From: Bacteroidota bacterium
Lineage (GTDB): Bacteria > Bacteroidota > Bacteroidia > Flavobacteriales_F > PHOS-HE28
Assembly: GCA_023430945.1 (NCBI GenBank)
Contig: JAEYYE010000014.1
Span: 1 to 7,632 of the forward strand
Reading direction: 5' to 3'
DNA length: 7,632 nucleotides
A model generated the notes under the pieces. It ran no database searches. It was not told where the DNA came from and worked only from the letters and a program-made list of their open reading frames with translations. A program made the position numbers and the translations under genes. Below, in pieces: positions 1-5,403 of the stretch (position 1 is the stretch's first letter; each line of letters opens with the position of its first letter).

Positions 1-55
1 GTTTGGTGCTGTTCACCGAAACGATCCTGTTGCGAACTTCCTTGAGGCTTGCCAT
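1..55 (-). CDS. atpG: ATP synthase F1 subunit gamma, N-terminal fragment (cut by window edge)
   Basis: Only the first 18 codons and one extra base are in the window. Reading the minus strand from the ATG at 55 gives MASLKEVRNRIVSVNSTK, which matches the conserved start of F1 gamma subunits (M-A-x-L-K-E-x-R-x-R-I-x-S-V), the beginning of the long N-terminal coiled-coil helix. Gamma is the central rotor shaft that couples c-ring rotation to the catalytic alpha3beta3 head. It follows atpA after 36 bp, the usual atpA-atpG order. No Shine-Dalgarno sequence is visible before the ATG. The fragment is short, so the call rests on this N-terminal match plus gene order; both agree. Confidence 0.9.
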   Translation of the reverse strand, partial: MASLKEVRNRIVSVNSTK

Positions 56-91
56 TCGTGCTGCTGAACTTGCGCGCTACTCCGATCGAAC

Positions 92-1672
92 TTAATTGTG
101 CAGGCTCTTGATCAGATCGTTCGCGACATTCTCCAATGTTCCGGTGATCTGGTCGTTGTATTCGCCGCGCTTCAAAGCATCGAGCACATCCTTGTGCTTG
201 TTGCGCAACATGGTGATGAATTCCGCTTCAAACTGCTTCACGTTCTTCACCGGGATCTTCGTGAGCAATCCCCTGGTACCGCAATAGATGATCGCGATCT
301 GTTCCTCCACCCGCATCGGGCTGTTCTGGCCCTGCTTCAGGATCTCCACGTTCCGCGCGCCTTTATCAAGAACGGCTTTCGTGGCGGCATCCAGATCCGA
401 TCCGAATTTCGAGAACGCTTCCAATTCGCGGTATTGCGCCTGATCGAGCTTCAAGGTACCTGCCACCTTTTTCATGGATTTGATCTGCGCATTACCGCCC
501 ACGCGGCTTACGCTGATCCCCACGTTGATCGCAGGCCGTACTCCGGAAAGGAACAAGTTGCTTTCCAGGAAGATCTGCCCATCGGTGATGGAGATCACGT
601 TCGTTGGGATGTAGGCTGAAACGTCACCCGCCTGTGTCTCGATAATAGGCAATGCGGTCAATGATCCGCCACCGCGCACGCGGCCCTTCAAGCTTGTTGG
701 CAGATCGTTCATCTGCTCTGCCACGCTTTGGTCCGCCGTGATCTTTGCAGCGCGCTCAAGCAGGCGGCTGTGCAGGTAGAACACGTCGCCAGGATACGCT
801 TCACGTCCGGGTGGGCGACGAAGAAGCAAGGAAACTTCGCGATAAGCAACGGCCTGTTTGGACAGATCATCATAAACGATCAATGCAGGACGGCCCGTGT
901 CACGGAAATATTCCCCGATCGCGGCACCTGTGAACGGTGCGTAGAACTGCATCGGTGCGGGATCGCTGGCGTTCGCCGCCACCACGATCGTATACGGCAT
1001 CGCACCGTTCTCTTCCAACGTCTTTACGGTTCCGGCCACCGTTGAACCTTTCTGGCCAACCGCTACATAGATGCAGAATACCGGCTTTCCGGCCTCGTAG
1101 AATTCGCGCTGGTTGATGATCGTATCGATCGCCACGGTGCTCTTGCCGGTCTGGCGGTCACCGATGATCAGTTCACGCTGCCCACGACCGATCGGGATCA
1201 TCGCATCAACTGCTTTGATACCTGTTTGCAACGGTTCCTTTACCGGCTCACGATAGATGACACCGGGTGCTTTCCGCTCCAGGGGCATTTCGAACAACTC
1301 GCCACCGATAGGGCCGCGGCCATCGATCGGTTCACCGAGGGTGTTCACCACGCGGCCAACCATCTCTTCGCCCACCTTGATGCTGGCGATGCGGTTGGTG
1401 CGCTTCACGGTATCACCTTCCTTCACCCCTACCGTTGGCCCGAGCAATACTGCACCTACGTTATCCTCTTCGAGGTTGAGCACGATCCCGCGCAGACCGC
1501 TCGGGAACTCGATGAGTTCACCACTTTGCACACCGCTGAGGCCGTAGATCCGTGCGATACCATCGCCGACCTGTAGTACGGTACCTACTTCCTCCAGATC
1601 GGCCTCCGAACGGAAACCGGCCAATTCCTGCTTCAGGATCGCCGTTACTTCGGCGGGTTTTACTTCTGCCAT
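92..1672 (-). CDS. atpA: ATP synthase F1 subunit alpha
   Basis: A complete 526-residue alpha subunit, slightly longer than E. coli's (about 513). Alpha alternates with beta in the F1 hexamer, carries the non-catalytic nucleotide sites and supplies an arginine to the catalytic site. Visible features: an N-terminal beta-barrel with VLQVGDGIARIYGL (32-45), Walker A GDRQTGKST (171-179), Walker B-like ALIVYDDLSKQA (263-274), PPGREAYPGDVFYLHSRLLER (287-307), and ISVSRVGG (386-393), in which R390 is the expected arginine finger. A short insertion, LKGRVRGGG (328-336), precedes SLTALPIIETQAGD; E. coli has a shorter segment there, and Bacteroidota alpha subunits as I recall them carry it. The ATG at 1672 lies 6 bp after the atpH stop, and the N-terminus MAEVKPAEV fits the family. 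Nothing looks broken. Catalytic beta is not encoded in this window. Confidence 0.98.
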   Translation of the reverse strand: MAEVKPAEVTAILKQELAGFRSEADLEEVGTVLQVGDGIARIYGLSGVQSGELIEFPSGLRGIVLNLEEDNVGAVLLGPTVGVKEGDTVKRTNRIASIKVGEEMVGRVVNTLGEPIDGRGPIGGELFEMPLERKAPGVIYREPVKEPLQTGIKAVDAMIPIGRGQRELIIGDRQTGKSTVAIDTIINQREFYEAGKPVFCIYVAVGQKGSTVAGTVKTLEENGAMPYTIVVAANASDPAPMQFYAPFTGAAIGEYFRDTGRPALIVYDDLSKQAVAYREVSLLLRRPPGREAYPGDVFYLHSRLLERAAKITADQSVAEQMNDLPTSLKGRVRGGGSLTALPIIETQAGDVSAYIPTNVISITDGQIFLESNLFLSGVRPAINVGISVSRVGGNAQIKSMKKVAGTLKLDQAQYRELEAFSKFGSDLDAATKAVLDKGARNVEILKQGQNSPMRVEEQIAIIYCGTRGLLTKIPVKNVKQFEAEFITMLRNKHKDVLDALKRGEYNDQITGTLENVANDLIKSLHN

Positions 1673-1678
1673 GGATTC

Positions 1679-2239
1679 TTAGATCTCAGGTATGTACGGA
1701 TTCTGGGAGAAATTGCGCCTCAGATCCTGAAGGCGTCTTGCCACACTGCCGTCGTATTGATCGTCGCCGATGCGGATCACGACCCCACCGATCAATTCCC
1801 TGTCCACCGTCTCCTCCAATTCGATGGTCTTGCCGGGATTCTTCTTTTCCGCCAGGTCACGCACCTTTTCGCGCGCGTCATCTGTCAATGGTGCTGCGGA
1901 ACGGACCTCCACCATGATGATGCCTTTCTCGATCCGATAGAGACGTGTAAAAGCTTGCGCCACCTCGGGCAGCAGGGCTTCGCGCCCCTTGCGCACCATG
2001 ATCTCCATGAACTTCGCGGTGATCGTTCCGATCTTACCAACGAAGATCTGTTCGAGGATGCGGGATTTGCGATCGCCCTTCACCACCGGACTTTTCAAAA
2101 GGGTGATGAGTTCACGGTTGCCGCGCGCTGTGGCCGAGACCATCTCCATGTCCTCCAGCGTACCCTTCAGCGTTCCTTCTCCCTTGGAAAGTTCCATAAG
2201 GGAGCGCGCGTAGCGATATGCGACCGGCGAAACATTCAT
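1679..2239 (-). CDS. atpH: ATP synthase F1 subunit delta (OSCP homologue)
   Basis: A complete 186-residue delta subunit, close to the usual length of about 175-185. Delta sits on top of F1 and ties it to the peripheral stalk formed by subunit b. The N-terminus, SPVAYRYARSLMELSKGEG (4-22), is the conserved start of the helical domain. The C-terminal signature LIGGVVIRIGDDQYDGSVARR (149-169) is typical of delta/OSCP. The ATG at 2239 overlaps the atpF stop in ATGA (2236-2239), which points to translational coupling of the two stalk partners. The stop is 6 bp before the atpA start. Sequence between the two domains is less conserved, as usual for this subunit. Confidence 0.96.
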   Translation of the reverse strand: MNVSPVAYRYARSLMELSKGEGTLKGTLEDMEMVSATARGNRELITLLKSPVVKGDRKSRILEQIFVGKIGTITAKFMEIMVRKGREALLPEVAQAFTRLYRIEKGIIMVEVRSAAPLTDDAREKVRDLAEKKNPGKTIELEETVDRELIGGVVIRIGDDQYDGSVARRLQDLRRNFSQNPYIPEI

Positions 2240-2733
2240 GAACGGCGCAGATCGGCTTCGTTTATCACTCGTTCGACCAGGGCTTGTTGTGCAGCGGAGT
2301 TGTTGAGCTTCTCCTTGAGGATCTGCTCGGCCACCATGATGCTCAGTTCGGCCACCTGGTTCTTCATCTCCACGATCGCAGCGTTCTTCTCATTGCGGAT
2401 GTCCTCCCTTGCGCGGGCGAGCAATGCATCGGCTTCGCTCTTCGCGCGCTCCTTGGCACTGGCGATCTCGCGGTCGCGGATCTCACGCGCCTCACGCAGC
2501 AACACCTCACGCTCTTCACGCGCCTGCGCCATCAGCTGTTCGTTGCGGGAGCTCATCTGCGCGATCTCCTCACGGGCCTTCTTCGCCTCGTTCAGCGCAT
2601 CCTCGATCGTACGCTCGCGCTCGCTGAGGGTGCCAAGGATCGGTCTCCAGGCGAACTTCTTCAAAATGAAGAGCACCGCCAGGAAGGAAATGGTCATCCA
2701 GAAGATGAGGCCGAATGAAGGTTCGATCAACAT
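2236..2733 (-). CDS. atpF: ATP synthase Fo subunit b (peripheral stalk)
   Basis: A complete 165-residue b subunit, the usual length. One N-terminal membrane helix (about 6-26, FGLIFWMTISFLAVLFILKK) is followed by W29-R30-P31 and a long charged helix (about 35-140) rich in Glu, Arg, Lys and Ala that should form the stalk coiled coil. The final segment binds delta. Only one b gene is present and there is no b-prime, so a b homodimer is expected. The start at 2733 puts the membrane helix at the N-terminus as the family requires. The gene begins 33 bp after atpE, beyond a hairpin-forming repeat, and its stop overlaps the atpH start by 4 bp. No Shine-Dalgarno sequence is seen upstream. Confidence 0.96.
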   Translation of the reverse strand: MLIEPSFGLIFWMTISFLAVLFILKKFAWRPILGTLSERERTIEDALNEAKKAREEIAQMSSRNEQLMAQAREEREVLLREAREIRDREIASAKERAKSEADALLARAREDIRNEKNAAIVEMKNQVAELSIMVAEQILKEKLNNSAAQQALVERVINEADLRRS

Positions 2734-2749
2734 GAGGAAAGCTTTAAGT

Positions 2750-2762
2750 GCCGGTCACCGGC
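2750..2762. repeat. Perfect inverted repeat (possible RNA hairpin) between atpE and atpF
   Basis: The 13-base stretch GCCGGTCACCGGC has perfect 6-base arms around one central base. As RNA it would form a 5-bp all-G/C stem with a three-base loop. It begins a few bases after the atpE stop and ends before the atpF start, within the 33-bp spacer. No U-tract follows on the minus strand, so it does not look like a full intrinsic terminator. A role in protecting the atpE 3' end or tuning the atpE:atpF ratio is inference. An 8-base palindrome, AAAGCTTT (2738-2745), lies just downstream of it. Confidence 0.6.
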
Positions 2763-2766
2763 GGGA

Positions 2767-3027
2767 TCAGAGTACCATCGCGAGCAGGCCCACCACGATG
2801 CCGAACATCGCAGCACCTTCCACGAGAGCGGCGGCCAGGATCATGTTCGCACGGATATCGTTGGTGGCCTCGGGCTGGCGGGCGATCGCCTGCATGGCGT
2901 CACCACCGATGCGGCCGATACCGATACCAGCGGCCAGGGCTGCGATGCCAGCGCCGATCGCTGCGAAACCAAAGTGCAGGTTGCTGGCTGTTTCGGTGGC
3001 CGCTTGCAGAAGGATCGAAAGGAACAT
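2767..3027 (-). CDS. atpE: ATP synthase Fo subunit c (c-ring proteolipid)
   Basis: A complete 86-residue two-helix hairpin, the standard size. Helix 1 (about 17-42) carries the Gly/Ala-rich packing motif GAGIAALAAGIGIG. The polar loop ARQPEA (49-54) contacts F1. Helix 2 (about 60-85) holds the ion-carrying carboxylate E70 in ALVEGAAMF. In sodium-type c subunits a Gln sits in helix 1 and Ser/Thr follows the Glu; here Ile and Gly fill those places, so proton coupling is predicted. The gene sits between atpB (27-bp spacer) and atpF (33-bp spacer), the canonical order. A c-ring needs many copies per enzyme, so the G-poor leader before it and the hairpin after it may matter for expression. Confidence 0.98.
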   Translation of the reverse strand: MFLSILLQAATETASNLHFGFAAIGAGIAALAAGIGIGRIGGDAMQAIARQPEATNDIRANMILAAALVEGAAMFGIVVGLLAMVL

Positions 3028-3054
3028 GATGGAGTGTTTAGGGTTGTGTTGGTC
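3028..3054 (-). promoter_or_regulatory. G-poor A/C-rich translation leader of atpE
   Basis: The 27-nt spacer between the atpB stop and the atpE ATG contains, on the mRNA strand, one G, 3 T, 11 A and 12 C, and no purine-rich Shine-Dalgarno sequence. Such a leader can hardly fold. Bacteroidota ribosomes are known to depend little on Shine-Dalgarno pairing and to favour open A-rich start regions. That this boosts synthesis of the multi-copy c subunit is inference. Confidence 0.45.
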
Positions 3055-4161
3055 TTAGTGATGATGATGCGGTTGCTCTGTGGCCGCACCCAGGTACATC
3101 GCGGAAAGGAACGTGAAAACGAACGCCTGGATGAACGCTACGAGCAACTCGAGCAAGGTCATGAAGATGGTGAAGGCAAGACTCACGATCGAGATGCCGT
3201 AACCCATGCCGGCATTGATCTGCCCGAAGATGAAGATCAACGCGAAGAAGCTGAGCACGATGATATGGCCCGCCGTGATGTTCGCGAACAACCGGATCAT
3301 GAGCACGAGCGGCCGCATGAACACACCGAGGATCTCCACCGGGGTAAGGATCAGCAACACCCATTTGGGCACGCCCGGCATCGCGAGGATGTGGCCCCAG
3401 TAGTGGCGGTTGCCATGGATCAGCGTGAGCACGAAGGTGAACGCCGCCAGCGCAAGTGTGATCGAGATGTTCCCGCTCACGTTCGCGCCACCCGGAAAGA
3501 TCGGCACCAAGCCCAACAGGTTGTTCAATAGGATGAAGAAGAAAACCGTAAGCAAGTACGGCATGAAGCGTTCGTAATGCGCACCGATGTTCGGCTTTGC
3601 CACATCATCACGAATGAACATGATGATCGGCTCCACGAAACTTTGAAGACCTTTCGGCGCAGTAGCCCCGCGCTTCTTATAGGCGTTCGCCACGGAAATG
3701 AAGACCAGGAGCATGATCGCCATGCTTACGAACATCGCCAGCACGTTCTTGGTGATGCTGATGTCCCACGTCTTTTCGGTCAAATCCTCATTCACGGTGG
3801 CCGCTTCGACCGGAACGCTTTCCATTTCGTTCACTGCCACCACTTTCCCGTCGCGAAGCATGTAGCCGTTGTAGCTCTTGTGCCCGTGATCGAACCTGCC
3901 GCTGCTGAACACCGTGAAACCCCGTTCCGTGTTAAACAGGATCACCGGCAACGAGATCGATGTGTGGCCGAACAGGTGCCAGCCGTGATCATCGCCCACG
4001 TGGCCCATGATCATCTCACCAGGATCGACACCTTCGTCGCCATGTTCAACGCTCGCCGCAGCATGCTCCGAATGTTCCTGATGGAGCGTATCCGCATGCG
4101 CGAACGTGGCTGCCACCCCGGCGATCGAGATCAAAATTGCAATGAAAGTGGCTCGCAGCAA
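3055..4161 (-). CDS. atpB: ATP synthase Fo subunit a
   Basis: Subunit a, 368 residues against 271 in E. coli; it forms the proton half-channels beside the c-ring. The extra length is N-terminal: a signal-peptide-like stretch (1-23, ending FAHA) and an exported His/Glu-rich segment (about 24-130), typical of Bacteroidota homologues. Membrane helices follow at about 138-158, 199-218, 231-250, 266-285 and 290-355. RPLVLMIRLFANITAGH (283-299) holds the essential arginine R290. H299 and E338 occupy the positions of E. coli E219 and H245, swapped as in mitochondrial subunit a; Q345 matches Q252. The C-terminus is a native HHHH. No ATG fits: an in-frame TGA lies 18 bases upstream of the apparent TTG start, and the next Met would delete the signal peptide. 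CTG directly after the TTG is an alternative. Confidence 0.95.
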   Translation of the reverse strand: MLRATFIAILISIAGVAATFAHADTLHQEHSEHAAASVEHGDEGVDPGEMIMGHVGDDHGWHLFGHTSISLPVILFNTERGFTVFSSGRFDHGHKSYNGYMLRDGKVVAVNEMESVPVEAATVNEDLTEKTWDISITKNVLAMFVSMAIMLLVFISVANAYKKRGATAPKGLQSFVEPIIMFIRDDVAKPNIGAHYERFMPYLLTVFFFILLNNLLGLVPIFPGGANVSGNISITLALAAFTFVLTLIHGNRHYWGHILAMPGVPKWVLLILTPVEILGVFMRPLVLMIRLFANITAGHIIVLSFFALIFIFGQINAGMGYGISIVSLAFTIFMTLLELLVAFIQAFVFTFLSAMYLGAATEQPHHHH

Positions 4162-4207
4162 GGCTTTTGGCGGAATTCAGGAAGTGCTACCCCCCTTTTA
4201 ACGGCCG

Positions 4208-4215
4208 CAAAGGTA
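4208..4215 (-). promoter_or_regulatory. Bacteroidota -7 promoter motif (TACCTTTG) for atpB
   Basis: On the minus strand TACCTTTG, followed by CGGCCG, matches the TAnnTTTG -7 consensus of the Bacteroidota primary sigma factor. It sits in the 86-bp gap between atpZ and atpB and would start transcription near 4202, leaving a leader of about 40 nt before the TTG start of atpB. No convincing -33 TTTG is seen at the expected spacing; the nearest sequence, GGTTC, is weak. The position suggests that atpBEFHAG can be transcribed independently of the upstream genes. Confidence 0.6.
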
Positions 4216-4247
4216 GATCCATTTAAGCGATCGGAGAACCTATCGCG

Positions 4248-4487
4248 TCATTTTCTGCCGGTCTCCTTGAAAAGATGCATCATCGCACCTGCGATCCCCA
4301 TTAAACTGAATACCAATGTGAACACGGGGAACTTCCAGCCAAGCCGACCATCGATCCACCAACCGATCAGGCAACTCACGAGAATGATCCCCATCATGGA
4401 AATGCCCAGGCCCGTGTAGCGCAGGTAATCCGAAGATCCTTTTGTGATCTCCTCGCGCTTCGATCGCTTCTTTTCCGGAAGGCTCAT
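4248..4487 (-). CDS. atpZ: AtpZ/AtpI-family small membrane protein
   Basis: A 79-residue protein starting MSLPEKKRSKREE. A charged N-terminus (1-25) is followed by two membrane helices (about 27-46 and 54-72). The motif GWWIDGRLG (42-50) at the end of helix 1 is typical of the AtpZ family found next to atp operons; the family is linked to ATP synthase assembly or Mg2+/Ca2+ handling, with no settled mechanism. The frame stays open upstream to 4823, but that extension lies out of frame over the preceding membrane-protein gene and is Arg/His-rich, so the ATG at 4487 is the better start. That ATG overlaps the upstream stop in ATGA (4484-4487), implying translational coupling. AtpZ lies 86 bp before atpB. 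Confidence 0.87.
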   Translation of the reverse strand: MSLPEKKRSKREEITKGSSDYLRYTGLGISMMGIILVSCLIGWWIDGRLGWKFPVFTLVFSLMGIAGAMMHLFKETGRK

Positions 4488-4882
4488 CCCCTGGGCGATT
4501 TGCGGATCAGCATGGCCATTCGCGCAGTGCTGAAGCCAAGGTAGGCGAGATAGAGCAGAATGAACGTGACCGCGATCGGAAGCCGATCGGCCTTGGCGGT
4601 GGCGAGCATGAGCACCACCAGCACGATCAATGAAAGGAACATCTTGATCGAAAGGCCGGCGAGGTACCGGCGGATGAACCCTTTGGGATCGGAGACCATG
4701 GAGCGCTCCTGCCAGGCATGGAGTACCGTGGAGAGCAGCATGAAATAACTGATGATGCCCCAGATGCGCTGATCGATCGGGTTGCCGGTGAGCCAAAGCA
4801 CACAACAGGTCACCGCAGCGCACACCAATGTGAAGAGCACGATCGGCACCAGGAACGACCGGCCGTGGGCCGCCGAAGCCAT
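4484..4882 (-). CDS. Four-helix membrane protein, probable AtpI-like ATP synthase accessory protein
   Basis: A 132-residue hydrophobic protein with four predicted membrane helices (about 10-31, 39-56, 73-94, 101-121). A charged, probably cytoplasmic loop between helices 2 and 3 contains WQERSMVSDPKGFIRRY (57-73), and the C-terminus is basic (RKSPRG). Length and topology match AtpI (ATP synthase protein I, about 125-130 residues), which helps c-ring assembly in other bacteria; its place beside atpZ and atpB supports this. I cannot show homology by eye, so the symbol is left blank. It starts 6 bp after the bactofilin stop and overlaps atpZ by 4 bp, so the three genes are probably co-transcribed. 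Another small integral membrane protein of this locus remains possible. Confidence 0.8.
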   Translation of the reverse strand: MASAAHGRSFLVPIVLFTLVCAAVTCCVLWLTGNPIDQRIWGIISYFMLLSTVLHAWQERSMVSDPKGFIRRYLAGLSIKMFLSLIVLVVLMLATAKADRLPIAVTFILLYLAYLGFSTARMAMLIRKSPRG

Positions 4883-4888
4883 GCCTTA

Positions 4889-5347
4889 TCAGCGGCTGGC
4901 CACCGCAGGTGCCGGTTCCGGCCGCACTTCGTTACGCATGCGCACGGGATCCATTTCCTTCACCACACCGCCGCCCATGCTGCAGTTGCCTGTGAACACG
5001 GCCCCAGGCTCGATCGCAAGTTTCTTCGTATTGATATCGCCCTGGAGCTTGGCGGTCGCCTTCAAGCTGAGCAGATCCTGGCAGTTGATCTTGCCGATCA
5101 CCGTGCCTTCGATATCGGAGCTCTGGCAGATCACCTCGCCTTCGATGACACCGCTGTTGCCTACGATCACCCGCCCGCGCGCATTCACGATCCCCTTCAC
5201 TCTTCCATCGATCCGGATGTTGCTGTCGGATTTGATCTCACCTTCGATGGAAGTGCCCTCCATGATGCTGTTGATCTTTCCGGGGCTTACGGGTTCTGGT
5301 GTCTTGGTCATGATCGGTTGATCGGTGGGTTTATCGCTTCGGAACAT
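4889..5347 (-). CDS. Bactofilin (polymer-forming cytoskeletal protein)
   Basis: A 152-residue protein with one bactofilin beta-helix domain (about 28-123) between flexible tails (1-25, Pro/Lys-rich; 130-152, Pro/Ala-rich). Signature segments are SNIRIDGRVKGIV (42-54), VIVGNSGVIEGEV (60-72), DIEGTVIGKI (78-87) and LAIEPGAVFTGNCSM (110-124), with the regularly spaced Gly and Ile/Val of the triangular beta-helix. Bactofilins self-assemble without nucleotide into membrane-associated filaments that organise envelope enzymes and shape. The N-terminus MFRSDK resembles the short Met-Phe membrane-binding peptide known from other bactofilins and favours the ATG at 5347 over the internal Met13. Upstream lie an AAAAGGA sequence and a TATCTTTG promoter motif. 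It leads the group bactofilin, AtpI-like, atpZ. Confidence 0.95.
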   Translation of the reverse strand: MFRSDKPTDQPIMTKTPEPVSPGKINSIMEGTSIEGEIKSDSNIRIDGRVKGIVNARGRVIVGNSGVIEGEVICQSSDIEGTVIGKINCQDLLSLKATAKLQGDINTKKLAIEPGAVFTGNCSMGGGVVKEMDPVRMRNEVRPEPAPAVASR

Positions 5348-5357
5348 GGATCGATCC
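5348..5357. repeat. 10-bp perfect palindrome abutting the bactofilin start codon
   Basis: GGATCGATCC is a perfect palindrome directly before the bactofilin ATG. It overlaps the only Shine-Dalgarno-like sequence of the gap (AAAAGGA on the minus strand) and contains two overlapping GATC sites. It could be a regulatory site, or simply a product of the window-wide GATC excess; the second is more likely. Confidence 0.4.
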
Positions 5358-5376
5358 TTTTGATCGTGCTTACGGA

Positions 5377-5384
5377 CAAAGATA
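5377..5384 (-). promoter_or_regulatory. Bacteroidota -7 promoter motif (TATCTTTG) for bactofilin
   Basis: TATCTTTG on the minus strand is an exact TAnnTTTG match in the 56-bp gap between the porW stop and the bactofilin start. Transcription would begin about 25 nt before the ATG. No -33 TTTG is visible at the usual distance; an unrelated 10-bp palindrome, ATGAATTCAT (5393-5402), lies just upstream. The motif suggests bactofilin, AtpI-like and atpZ form their own unit, possibly reading on into atpB. Confidence 0.6.
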
Positions 5385-5403
5385 GCCGCAGCATGAATTC
5401 ATT

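Noticed and set aside
98..619. A 173-codon plus-strand open frame antisense to atpA
   Set aside because: Lies entirely within the complement of atpA; His/Arg-rich with no recognisable motif.
2070..2077. HIP1-like octamer GCGATCGC (also within 2881-2890 and near 6743-6752)
   Set aside because: Only about three copies in the window; explained by the general GATC excess in C/G-rich context, and there is no sign of a cyanobacterial origin.
2767..3027. Sodium-coupled c-ring
   Set aside because: The helix-1 Gln and the Ser/Thr after the helix-2 Glu, both expected in sodium-type c subunits, are Ile and Gly here.
1757..3058. A 433-codon open frame on the plus strand, antisense to atpH, atpF and atpE
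   Set aside because: It covers three well-recognised genes, is Ser/Arg/Ala-rich as expected from the complement of Glu/Arg/Ala-rich coiled-coil coding, and shows no domain I recognise. It is a shadow frame.
4187..4216. Inverted repeat CTACC/GGTAG around the atpB promoter as an operator
   Set aside because: The arms are only 5 bp, the spacing is 20 bp with no symmetric core, and one arm is simply part of the promoter motif; chance is sufficient.
4488..4823. Possible N-terminal extension of AtpZ to 191 residues
   Set aside because: The extension overlaps the AtpI-like gene out of frame, is His/Arg-rich and lacks homology; the ATGA overlap gives a natural start for the 79-residue protein.
5348..5403. 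Intrinsic terminator after porW
   Set aside because: The two 10-bp palindromes (GGATCGATCC and ATGAATTCAT) are A/T-containing, have no loop and no U-tract, and one lies downstream of the promoter motif at the next gene's start.
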